A stretch of 64,000 nucleotides of DNA from Cordilura impudica (taxonomy: Eukaryota; Arthropoda; Insecta; Diptera; Scathophagidae). The position numbers were made by a program, and so were the translations under genes. The notes beneath the pieces were generated by a model, which worked only from the letters and a program-made list of their open reading frames with translations, was not told the origin of the DNA and did not search any database. Below, piece after piece: positions 42,190-53,754 of the stretch. The DNA lies in assembly GCA_963682025.1 (NCBI GenBank), contig OY821519.1, forward strand, positions 13,700,047 through 13,764,046. The letters run 5' to 3'. The first letter of the stretch is position 1; each line of letters opens with the position of its first letter.

Positions 42190-42965
42190 TTTAAAAAAGT
42201 GCCCTGATGACGTACAGTTAAATATTAGCAGCAAGGAGGAAAATATCGATTTGCAGTAGCAAATTGAATGAGGACTTAGAACGTGTTTCTTATTGGGCTG
42301 CAGCAAACGGACTGAGTCTCAATCCAATAAAAACCAAGTGTATTTTGGTGTGTAACAGATTGACAAGAATTTCAGACAATCTAAACATATATATAAATGA
42401 TCAACAATAAAACATTGACTTGGTCAGACCATGTCTCAGCGGCCTGTGGTAAAACATATTGAATGTTACGAGCACTTTGCCCTACCCAATATTGTACCCC
42501 AATTAATATACGCTTGCTACTTGTAAAGATATACTTAATTCCAACATTACTATATCCATGTGAAATATTTGCAAGTTCCGATACTAAAAGTAAGTTCAAG
42601 CTAAATATAACGTTTAACAATATCGCAAGGTATGATTACGGACTCAGAAGGTTCGATCACATTTCATCTTACTCAAAGAAAATTTACGGTGTCAATTTTG
42701 ATGATTTATTAAAAATAATTGCGTTTTAGTAGACTTCGGAGAAATAACAATATAATTCAATTTCGGTACCATACTTTGGTATCTGAATGGCAGTTTTTCA
42801 TATATGCATCACGCCTTTCGAATGGTTTACTTGCAACAATTAAAGGAATCATTAAAAAAAAATTCCAACAATACAATTTTCCAAAATTTTTATTTTTTAT
42901 AATACATATTAGGGCGGGTCGATTTGTAGGGAAAATAAAAGTCTTGTTATCTGGTGAATATTGAA
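42190..42965 (+). pseudogene. Jockey-type LINE reverse transcriptase remnant
   Basis: C-terminal part of a non-LTR ORF2: KLNEDLERVSYWAAANGLSL, NPIKTKCILV, LTWSDHVSAACGKTYW, MLRALCPTQYCTPINIRLLL, VKIYLIPTLLYPCEIFASSD, TFNNIARYDYGLRRFDHISS and YSKKIYGVNFDDLL. This is the thumb-side end of Jockey-clade reverse transcriptases of flies. The catalytic YADD part is truncated at the left, a short deletion removes sequence around DQQ|KTLTWS, and the frame ends early. No poly(A)-bearing 3' end was identified. Confidence 0.8.
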
Positions 42966-45900
42966 TATTTTCTAGAATAAATTATTTTTATAGTCAAAAG
43001 TTTTTTTTGCATATTATTAGCACAACACCAAACGTTTTACAAAATTTTCCGTATAATATAAAAAAAAATATATTTAATGAATATCTTTACAATCAAATTA
43101 ATTTGATCGCATATCTAACTCACTTTGTTTAAAAATGACTTTTTTACATTTCCTTATTACACTTAAAATACAATGCATGTATTCAAAACTGTTTATGCTC
43201 ATATTTTAAAAATATGCAAATTTTTTCTAAACAAATTAGTAACCTCAACAAAGTTCTAAGAACAACAAAGAACCCTTCCGTATTCCGTTAGACAAACATT
43301 TAAACTGGAAAATGAAAAAAAAAAACCATAAATTAATCAATTTGTGTGATTTGGTTTAGAAAAAATAGATTTAACGCACAAAAAAAAAAAAACACACAAA
43401 AACTCTTCCTTGTTTAGACCAAATTTCCCATACACCATCATATTATTCAGGCAAGGCGAGATAAAATTTGTTATACTAATTGAATTAGAAAACCAACGAG
43501 GCGTTAAATAAGATTTAAATAAATACTTAACAAAAGTTAAAAAGACATCAAGGCAATTAAAAATATCATGATATTATTTTAAATTGAAGCTAATTAATTT
43601 AAGACTTTTAAAAGGTATTTGCAGAAACATCCAAATGAAAAAAATATACTTTACAGCTCAAAGAAACTTAACAAGGTTAAAATTTAGAATAATTCATTTA
43701 AAACAAGTACCACATTAAGTAAATGCCATAAATTTATGTTTGAAATTTTGTTTCTTTTAAAAAATGCTCTACTAACCTTTATGTTTGTGATGTTGTAAAG
43801 CAGCAGCAAAAAACAAACAACATCAGCTTGATATATTTCATTTTTGTAAATATCAATATCATGTTTAAACATCTTCTTTATTGTTTTAATTTTAAAACAA
43901 TAATCAATAAATGACACTTGGTCGTTTGCATTTTTGTTTTGCCTTCAAACAGTTTTAGTTTCTACATTAACCTGATGACATTCAAGTCTGTCTTAACAGC
44001 ACATTGTTACAATTGCGTATGTTGTCAACTACTGTTGGTTGACAACATTGTTGTCGTGTTATTCTGAATGGATTTACATGAAAGTTTATGAAAACGAAAT
44101 CTGCATTAAGGTGGTATTTATATTTTTGTGACCCTAACTGCAAAAACAATGGAAAACGTTAGAAAATATTTGAACAAATTGCTAGAAGTTTAATATAAGG
44201 TTTAAGTCTTATAGAACATTAGTTAATATTAGTTAACAACAGTAAGAAGACAATACGATGAAAACGTTAAAAAAATATATTTTTGACTTTTTTATTAATT
44301 TAAATATTTATATGTTTTTTTTTTTTTTTTTAATAAGAAATATGTTAATGTTAATATGTTAATATACCAAGAATAAAATGAACAAAATTTTAAGTTATTT
44401 ATTTTTGTGTGGAATAAAATGTTGGTCATGGTCTTGGGGGTGGATGATTCTTATATCGAACGATTGCATTAGGTTATTATAGTAAACCTCCAAAGCGTTT
44501 GGTCCTGTGTGGATACAGGCAAATTTTAGGGCCGTTTAAAGATTACATATTTTTGCCAACACTAATCGCTAACGATACATAAGTTTATGACTAATCGCGA
44601 AATTATTAAAACACCAACCAACTCTAAGTACCAATTTTTTTTATTCATATTAGGTTCGAAAATTATCCAAATTATAACGATAAAAAATTAAATTTATTTT
44701 AAAAATAAATGTTAAATTAATATACAAGATACATTTAAAAACAGTATTATATATTAAAAGAATTTATGAAAACTAAAGTCAGTTCTATCCGGCCGATTTC
44801 CTTAATTTTTTTTAATGACAGATATGTAATTTTTTTTAGACACAGATACATATGTCATCAATCATTGGAATTTACTCAATACCCACCTTACTCAAGTTAT
44901 AATTTTTTGAAGCCTTCGATATACAAATTTTTTTATACTGCATTAAATATAAAAACTAATTATTCATTCATAAAATAAAAAAAAATTTCAGGAATTTTAT
45001 GAATACATTAAGTTTGTTATATTAAAAAAAAAAAAAATCCTAATGAAAAAAATATTTATAGATTTTCATAAAGAGTCAATTTGACATCAATAGTACCCCA
45101 TGGGTTAATTGCAGAAAATAAGTGAAGAAAATAATTTTTTAGAATTATGTAATAAAATATTATCAAAAAGTTTCATCGAAATCCTTCACAAATATATATT
45201 ATTTCGATATTTTGTTTTAAAAAAATTTAAATCTCCTTAAATTTGACCTTAAAAAGGGACAGTTTATAGTGCCACAATTTACAAGATTGATAACTTATAG
45301 CAAAGAGAACAATATTTTGACAAAAGATATTTGAAATATGAGAACATCAAAATGATGTAGCCCAAATGTTGAAAAAGTATGAAAAATCACATTTTTCTTC
45401 AAATCCGCTGAAATAAAAATACTGCCCTCGCCAAATTAAAAACAGGATACCTACAATATTTCGCATTTTTAATCACATATATTCTGTTAATAAGACCGTA
45501 AAGTCCAATTGTTGATTTCAGTAAATTTCTTGAACAAAATTTTTGAAAAAGTAAAATTGGAGATTTTGAAATAGAGCTAAAAAATACGTACCCTTTTGAC
45601 ATTAATTTTGAACGGCATAGCAATGTAAGAGATGCAAAATACTTTACAGTAGATCATTTTGGGATCAGCAGAATCCAAAAATATTGTTGTTCTAAATTAT
45701 TTTAATGTCTTTAAAAATGTGAGCTCGATTTTCTTAATCAAGTAGTCTGCGGCGCTTTTATTGCCTGGGGAACTTGATATAACTTGGCTGATTTTCAACT
45801 CAACATAGATTCTGTTGTTTTATTAGAAAGGTTATTTACTCTAGATTATGGTTTATTAAATAATTTAATATCAAAATTTTTGTGAAAAATGATTTTTTTT

Positions 45901-46445
45901 GATAATTTTTACATATAAAAGCATATTTGAATTTTGAACTCAATGCACGTCCAGAAAGCATTGTCCGATTTGCCTCAAATTTGGCGCACTAAAGTTCTAG
46001 ATCCAGTCTCACAATAATCTGACCCTCACGTCTTGAAATTCAAAAAAAAAAAGATATGGCTGTCACCCTAATATATATAAAATAAATAATCCAACATTAT
46101 TCATATCTCAAAAAAAAAAAAAATATGAAAAAACGCCTTTTTTCGCCTTTAAAACTTTACCCATAGTTTTTCTCAAATTTACTTAAATTGTCCGTTTTTA
46201 TCAGGATTGTCCTTAAATTCAGTATGACTAAATCAGAAAGTGATATCTGAGAACAACAAATATTAAGACTTATCTTATGTTTTTAGGCAGCTAGTATCAC
46301 CAGTTTTAGGTATAAGTAGCCATAATTGAACAACATGTAGCTACAACTGGTGCTATATGCAATTTTTATTATCTTGTTCTAACCTACACATGTCTGATTC
46401 TAGGACAAAAGAAATATGTATCAAAAATATCTAAAATTAAGCTCG
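42966..46445. other. Gene-free stretch
   Basis: About 3.5 kb without a supported gene. The part from about 44.9 to 46.1 kb has mixed composition (for example GTAGTCTGCGGCGC, TTGCCTGGGGAACTTGATAT, AGATATGGCTGTCACCC) and may be an unrecognised non-coding transposon; I found no ends for it. Confidence 0.4.
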
Positions 46446-46686
46446 CCTCTAAGCATAGCTGCCAGATTTGACGATTTATCGTCATTTTAACGATTTTTTG
46501 GCCAAAAATTTACAAATGACGATTTGACGATTTTTGCTCCAAAAATGACGATTTTTCATATTTAACTAAAGCATGGTATCCTTTAAATGTTTTATAATTT
46601 GTTATGGCAACGTCGTCAATAAATCTATGTAGGTAAATGTTTTTTGCATTTGTTTTTTCTGCTTTCGGAAAAGAGTTAAAAAGAAA

Positions 46687-47448
46687 ACAAGTAAGAAAAT
46701 TATAGTCGGTCTAGACCGACTATACGATACCCTATACCATGTCCTATCTCTTAGGCCCAACTAACTGGACATAGAAAATAAGCAAAAACCAAATTTGAGT
46801 CTGATTTATATTAATTTTATTGGCTGCAGATATGAAAAAATTCATATCGGATGCTATATCTATATGGGGACTAGGTCCGAAAATGGACCGATCCTGATCA
46901 TGTTTGGTAAAGTCTCTTGTATTTTGCAAAAATATATACAAACAAAATCTGAGAAGAATCAATGCAATATTTTTGTTTTTTAATAGAATTAAGTGAAGAT
47001 CGGGAAGCAGCTCTATATGGGGTCAAAGGGATCATTTTTGGACTACTCATTAGTGGATGTAATGAACGCATACAAACCTAATTTGAGTAAGATCTATATG
47101 ACAATTTGGATCTTATGGCAATTTATGTCGATTTCATAGGGGTAATTTGTATGGGGCTAGGTCTGAACATGGACCGATTCTCACCAATTTCAACAGCGTT
47201 CATCCCATGGCTGATAAAAGCTTAAATTCCAAATTTCGTCAAAATATATTCATATTTGCGACCTGCAGTTTGATTACAAGCTTTACATGGACACACAGAC
47301 GGACGGACGGACGGACGGACAGACGGACGGAAAGTGATTCTGATTCGATCGGTATAATTAAATATGAGTCTAGGTCAAATATTTTTGGTTGTTACAAACA
47401 GCAGCACAAAGTCATTATACCCAAACCACATAGTGGTATAGGGTATAA
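46687..47448 (+). mobile_element. Family A copy 9, nested in hAT element 4
   Basis: About 762 bp, sense orientation, with ACAAGTAAGAAAATTATAGT, the perfect palindrome at 46703-46724, a GACGGACGG microsatellite (about 47299-47329) and the terminal hairpin ending GTGGTATAGGGTATAA. A short deletion removes the motif after the microsatellite. No target duplication is seen at AAAGAAA|...|TGACAAT. Confidence 0.9.
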
Positions 47449-47650
47449 TGACAATTAAAGGCATATGTACGTGTGTGTGAAGTGTTGATCTTTTTAGTAA
47501 GTTGTAAGCAAGTATTACGTTTTTGCCTAGAAATCAACAAAAGTGTTCTACCGTTAACTTTTATGACACAGAAAAGAAAGAAAAAATGCAAAAGCGCATT
47601 TTAAATGAATTTTTACATTTCCTCAGAAAAAATAGTTATAATAGTTAAAT

Positions 47651-49756
47651 ATGGATAAATATTTACAAAGAAATATTGGTAAGTAAATACAAATAAAAAT
47701 AAAAAGAAAGAAATTTATTTTGTAAAATCTTTTTAGAAATAAACAGTGACGATGCAGATGATGCTGGTACATCAAATAGTATGACACCGGTAAATTTCTA
47801 AACAAATATTTTAATATAAATTTTTAAATCGTAAAATTTATTTTAGGTTGAAATAAAAAGACGTAAGTTAAAGGATGATTGGATGGATCAACCAGGAATT
47901 AAAAATTGGGCAGAAAAATGAAATAACAATATGTTCTGTAAATTGTGTCATTCTCAACTTAAAGCATCATCCGGCAAAGCTGATTTAATCGCTCATGCAC
48001 AAACTAAAAAACATATTGCTGCAGAAAATGATATTGTTTTAAATCAGAAAAAAATAGATGACGTACTTGTTTCAACTAATCAAAATTGTGGTTCAAAAAA
48101 AGTTGAAATAAGAATGTGTCTCTTTATTGTTGAACTTGAACATAATCTACCTTTTTTAGTCGCAGACCACATGACAAAAACTTGTCAAAGTTCTTTTTCG
48201 GAATCAGATTTAGCTAAAAATATAACAATGGGACGGACCAAAGCTACTGCATATATAAAAAATTTAATTGGTAAGAAACAATTTCTGATTGTTTGTGAAT
48301 TATTAAAGAACAACGCATTTCCTTTGTGCGTGGACGAATCTACTGACATTTCTAACACGAAGTCGTTATGTTTGCTAGTTCGAATTTGTATAGATTTCAG
48401 AATACATGATCTTTTTTTGGATTACTAAATGTTGATCAGTGTGATGCTATCAGTTTATATAATTTAATAGTTGATCATTTTAAACGAAACAATATTGATT
48501 ACAAACAAAATATGATTGGATTCGCAACCGATGGAGCCGCTGTAATGACCGGTAAAACCCATTCAGTAGCAAAACTTTTAAAAAGTGATATTTCTGATGT
48601 GTTTGTTATAAAATGTATATGTATATTATGCTCGTCATATGCCTGTCTCCAATTGCCCTCAGCAGTTGAAACATTGGCTAGGAATATTTTTAAGTACCTC
48701 TCCAATAGCCCAAAAAGATACAATCAATTTAAAAAAATAAAAAACTTGTTGGATATAAGACCAAAAAATATGTTACACCCTAGTCAAACTAGGTGGTTGT
48801 CTTTGGAATCTGTTATTATATGGATATTGGAACTGTATGAGTCCTTAAAAATTTATTTTTCTTTCGAGACAAATGTGGATAAAATTGATACAGTAAAAAC
48901 ATTTTTGGAAAATTTAAATGATACAAATGAAATTTATTTGTCTTTCTTAAAATATATACTAGGAATTATTAATATAAACAAAATGTTTCAAAGCGAAACA
49001 ACAGAAATTCGTAATTTATATGTTCAAATTGAAAGACTATTTAAAACCGTTATTAGTAATTTTTTAAAAATAGAATATATAAATTCTGATAAAATATACT
49101 TGGTAGATTATTTGAATAAAGAAAATTACTAGACAATAATCATATTTATTTGGGAATAAGTGCTAAAGAACTTATTGTAGAATCAAAACTTAATTCAAAT
49201 GAAATATACAAAATATATAGCAATTGTGTCAATTTTTATATAGAGCTTTGTAATCAAATTTTAAAAAGATTCGACTACGAAAGTAAATTTAAATGTTTAA
49301 CAATGATTGATCCTAGTTTTATTTTAAATAAAAAATATGAGTCATTCTATGAAATCCTTAGAGAATTTCCAAATTTTGAGGAAAAAAACAAAAAACAGGA
49401 ATAAGAATCAGAATACCGAGAACTTGCGTTTTTAAATTTTGATGCAATTGTTGAAAATATTGAGAGAGGTTTATTTATTTTTCGATTTAAAACGAGGTAA
49501 TGGTGCCCATGTTTTTCCAATTATAACAAAATTTGTACAGAAGGTAATGGTTTTACCTCACTCTTCAGCAAATGTTGAACGTATTTTTAGTGAAGTGAAT
49601 CTCAATAAAACAAAATTTCGAAATTCTCTTGGAAAGGATTCTATGGAGGGTATTCTTTATTCAAAAGGTTACCTCAAACTAAATAATTCAAAATGTTATG
49701 ATACTTTAATTAAACCTGAATTATTAAAAATGATAAATTCCAGTATTTATATGTAA
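47651..49756 (+). pseudogene. hAT transposase (BED finger, SCAND3/ZMYM-like), recently broken
   Basis: Likely exons: MDKYLQRNI (47651 to a GTAAGT donor), NSDDADDAGTSNSMTP, then from 47847 VEIKRRKLKDDWMDQPG onward. A BED-type finger reads FCKLCHSQL...AHAQTKKH. Then GRTKATAYIKNLIGKKQ, CVDESTDISNTKSLCLLV (first catalytic Asp region), IGFATDGAAVMTGK (second), QTRWLSLESV and the dimerisation motif LPHSSANVERIFSEVN near the C-terminus at 49756. Defects: TGA after WAEK (about 47919), a one-base frameshift near 48418, another near 49125, TAA after KKQE (49402) and a frame change near 49440. Few lesions over about 650 codons mean recent inactivation. Confidence 0.82.
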
Positions 49757-50024
49757 ACTGAAGGATTTAACTAATGTAAAGTATTATTAAAATAAAATGT
49801 TATATGGTTTCATAGGATGAATTGTTTTTTTACGTTTTTGTTTTTTAATGTTAAGTTGTTAAATTATGGATTTGAATAAAATGTGCATACATATTTAAAA
49901 AATTGTGAATTATTATTTTGACGATTTTTTTGACGATTTTTTCAAATCAATTTGACAATTTAAACAAAAAAAATCGAAAATTGACGATTTTTTACAAAAG
50001 TTATCTGGCAGCCCTGTCTATAAG

Positions 50025-51492
50025 TGAAGTAAACCATCAAAGTATTTATGTTCAGTGAACGTGATAGCAGCAGATTTCAGACTTACAATTTCTAAGACAA
50101 AATGTACTTCTACCTATGCCTGAAAAAACGCCATCTACTGGTAAGAAGTGGCAATTATCTGAACCAATCAGAAATTGTAGTTAAAACGGATTGGTAAACT
50201 GCAAGGATCAAGCATTTAAATTAGCTACAACGGTACACATAAAATGTAATGAGAGATTGAATATGATACGTACTGTTACTCACTCTGATACATCCGTTAT
50301 TGATGGGAAAATGATAGATCTGTTACCACATAAAACATCCTTTATTATAATATTTTTGTTGTTGTGTTACTATATCAATCTGTTGTAAATAAAATTAGAA
50401 AAATGAGTAGATGAATTAAATTTATTAAACTAAATTGATTACAGGAAGTGAAATATTATGTAATTTTAGTTATCAATATTTAATGCTATTTTGTAATTAA
50501 TCCGTTATATTATTTATTAACACATGTAGATATTTTAGTTGCTTTTTAAATACACTTTAAGCATTGGGCTAATGTAAAATATAGCCACTATTGTTCTAAG
50601 CTCATTAGCCTTTTATGTATATATATCAAAGATTGAATTCAGGTCGTATTTACTGTATTATACACATTTTTTTATGATCTTTACATATTAAGCAAATTTT
50701 TGCACAAAATGCCAATATTGAGCACAATTTTTTAATTTTTAATAAGCTGTAGGTTCCACGGTTTCAAATCATGCATATTTATTAATTTATACAACTTTCG
50801 TTTATATCTACTTTACTAATATATTTCATAAAGAAAATTATAAGAAAATTAACGTATTTTTTTGTTATTGATATACACTTCATTAAATACTAAATGATCT
50901 CACCTGAATAAATAATGCTTATATAAGTTTTTCTAAACTAATAAAAATAATCTTATTTATTTTAATATATAACTAGCGCTATTGCATACTGTGTTGCGCT
51001 TTTTGCTAGAAAAAGTTGACATTTCTGGTAAAATATTTCCACCAGTATTCTAACAAGCGACGTGTAGGAAATATAAATCTATATAATTTTTTATACAATT
51101 CAGAGCGCTTTTTCAAAATAGCTGACTTTGTGATTTTGAAAAGAATTTATATGGATATCAAAAATAAGTGCTATCCTAATGTTCTTATATACATACAAGT
51201 GCATGCATGAATGGATGTATGTAATTAATTATGTAGTTACATTAAGTGATATTCATTATATATGAATTCCAAGCTACTGTAAGCTTTTGTACCCTACTCC
51301 ATTCCATTCTAAGATAAAAAAAGAGGCTAGATTGGTTTGAAAAAACATAGCAAAACACTTTTGAATAATTAATAAAATATCATATCAGACATGAAAGTGT
51401 AATTAATCATTAATAAAGTCCACAAAAATGATTTAGAAAATAAAGGTTTTAAATTCTTATTCTCACAAAATTTTGATAAATTTGATAAACTT
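50025..51492. other. Gene-free stretch
   Basis: No supported gene. A 65-codon frame at 50191 has no recognisable motif. Confidence 0.4.
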
Positions 51493-51495
51493 TAA

Positions 51496-51600
51496 GGGCC
51501 GTATGCAAAAAAATTAAAGTGTACTTCAAGTAGACCTTATCAACAAAAAAACACAATAAAATCTACTTGAAGAACACTCTAATTCTTTTGCATACGGCCC
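51496..51600. mobile_element. 105-bp hairpin MITE (GGGCCGTATGC, TAA duplication)
   Basis: Inverted repeats of about 45 bp start GGGCCGTATGCAAAA at both ends and leave a loop of about 15 bases; TAA lies outside each end (51493-51495, 51601-51603). GGGCC-type TIRs plus a TWA duplication point to a Harbinger-derived MITE. Confidence 0.85.
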
Positions 51601-51603
51601 TAA

Positions 51604-52740
51604 TATTTTGAATTATATTTCCTATAGTTAGTAAGTTTTTTAAATACCATATCAGATATTTTTATTCCATTTGTATTATCCCAGCATTGTTTGCTTCCTC
51701 CGCAAAAGATTATTTTGTAAAGTTTAAACCTTGTGTATAGTGTAACAAAGTCAATATTGATTGTTAAAAATGTTTGTGGATTTTTTTTTACGTTTTGTAC
51801 AATATAATTTACAACTTTTTGATGCATTTTCTATTACATTTTTAAATGAGTTTAAAAAATCCACACTTTTAGTTTTATATTGTTTAGAATAAATTGGAAT
51901 TTTCAATAAAGCCACAAGATGTCAGGCAATAAAAACTGATGAAACATCTTACATAGTTTAGCAATGCAAGGCAATGAATATATCAAAATAAACGTTAATT
52001 AAATTCTTCAGCTTAATTAATACCAAAGTTATATGCAATATAATATCAAAGTCTTGTCTCATAAATTATGAAACTCTCGAAAACGACTTCGAAGTAAGAA
52101 TCATAGAAATATTACAAAACTAGCTTCAAAATAAAATTCTCAAAGAACTTATAATATTATTTGCGAAACTAATTCATTAGACAGGAAATAATTTAATGGT
52201 TAATAATTAGTTGATGGTGCAATAGTAGTTGAATTAATTGCTAAACAAAAAAACTGGATTAAATTTATCATTTAACAAAACGTGCAGAAATATCTGTAAT
52301 TAACAGCAGCAGTGAAATAAACGAATATCCTAAAAGTCTACTGTAATATTATGATACAATATAAAATAATTAAAACTACAAATGTGGTGTATACTTTAAG
52401 CATGAAATTGAAAAAAAAAAAATAATTTATAAATAAAATAACAAATGTGTGTATAATTTATCCGTTAATTTAGTAGAAATGTTATTGGCTTTAACAGAGC
52501 CAAATACAAACGACTTAAGACACAAACACGGTCTTTATTAATATAACAGCCGTATTTTTCCAAAATATGTTTAAAATAAATAATTTTATTCAGATTTTTA
52601 GTGAAGATGTTTTCACTTCGGAACGATTATCTCGTTATTTTGTTATTGGTCTTTTGTATAATTTTTTGAGAAAAATTTTTCTTTTTTTAACTTAAATTAC
52701 ATGAAAAATTTAACATAATGGTACTAATTCCGACAACTGC
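51604..52740. other. Gene-free stretch
   Basis: AT-rich sequence with no supported gene or recognised repeat. Confidence 0.4.
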
Positions 52741-53164
52741 ATATCTGTGGTCACAAGCACTAACCGCCTAAGTCGAAAATCATGCTTTGGAGAAAAATAA
52801 CTTTTTATATAAATGTAATGGGGCTTCATTATGACTTAGATCAGAATAATAACTTTTAAATAACAGTGTTAAAGGAATGGGGATTTCATGTAAATATAAA
52901 GTGTTTTTAGTAGAACATGATAGCAAAGATAACCCCAATAGTCGCATACCATGCTTTCGAGAAAAATTACTTTTTATATAAATGTAATGCGTCTTTATTA
53001 CGACTAAAGTCAGTATGTTTTCATTAATAACTTTTTATTAAACACTGTTAGAGAAATGGGGATTTCAGTTAAATATAAAGCGTTTTTAGTAGAATATGAT
53101 AGCATACATAACTCAAATCGTTCTTAAGTCGACTTAGGCTGTTATCGCTTGTTACCACAGATAT
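52741..53164. mobile_element. 424-bp element with 36-bp TIRs and an internal duplication
   Basis: ATATCTGTGGTCACAAGC...GCCTAAGTCGA at 52741-52776 is repeated inverted at 53129-53164 (ATATCTGTGGTAACAAGC...). The interior has two tandem copies of a ~175-bp unit (CATGCTTT.GAGAAAAAT.AC, TTATATAAATGTAATG, AAATGGGGATTTCA). No coding potential. Superfamily not determined. Confidence 0.75.
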
Positions 53165-53449
53165 TAAGAAAAGTTTAAATTGCTTTTTTTTTGTTTCTTT
53201 TTACTAAAATTTATTTATCAATTTAGGGATTGTCGAATTTCAATCTTTACAAAAAAATATTTAACAGAAGTTAGAATATTAATTTGTAAAATTGTATTTA
53301 AGCCTTATATATATGATTTTTCTTAAAATATACATGTAAAAAATAGAATGAAAAATACTGGGGTCGAATCGTCGCAGTCGATGTCGAAATTTTTCGATCG
53401 AAATTATTTTTTTATTTTCCAAAATAAAATACTAAGAGTAATTTACTCT

Positions 53450-53650
53450 ATCACAGCTAAAGAGTTTTGGTCTATAGTTAATAGTAAAAGTGAAACGAGG
53501 TCTGACGATTGTCCGTCTTCTTTAAATAATAAACTAAAATATGCAATTTCGATTAATTTTACTCGATATCGAATGCGCCGATATCGATATCGATGTATGT
53601 TTGATTTAATTTTTAAAATATGGTTCATACGTATAAATCTATTCTCCAAT
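53450..53650 (+). repeat. Small interspersed repeat E, copy 2
   Basis: Mate of 31745-31925: AAGTGAAACGAGGTCTGACG, TTGTCCGTCTTCTTTAAATA, ATAAACTAAAATATGCAATT and TTTTACTCGATATCGAATGC. An appended CGATATCGATATCGATG stretch distinguishes this copy. Confidence 0.65.
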
Positions 53651-53754
53651 ACTAAAAAATAATAATCATACGCTTTGGCTATATTATGATATTTGAAGAA
53701 TTGAGTAAAACATTGGAAAATATTTAAATTTTTAATAGATTTCATTCCAGAGCC

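Larger units (their letters stand above)
46454..50016 (+). mobile_element. hAT element 4, 3.6 kb, BED-finger type
   Basis: TIRs CATAGCTGCCAGAT (46454) and the complement of CAGGGCTGCCAGAT (ends 50016), 12 of 14 bases; flanks CCTCTAAG and TCTATAAG agree at 6 of 8, a decayed hAT duplication. Several TGACGATTTTT motifs lie just inside each end, likely transposase-binding subterminal repeats. It encodes one transposase and carries a family A element at 46687-47448. Confidence 0.85.

Noticed and set aside
44900..46100. Possible non-coding transposon of mixed composition
   Set aside because: No terminal repeats, target duplication or second copy could be found in the window.
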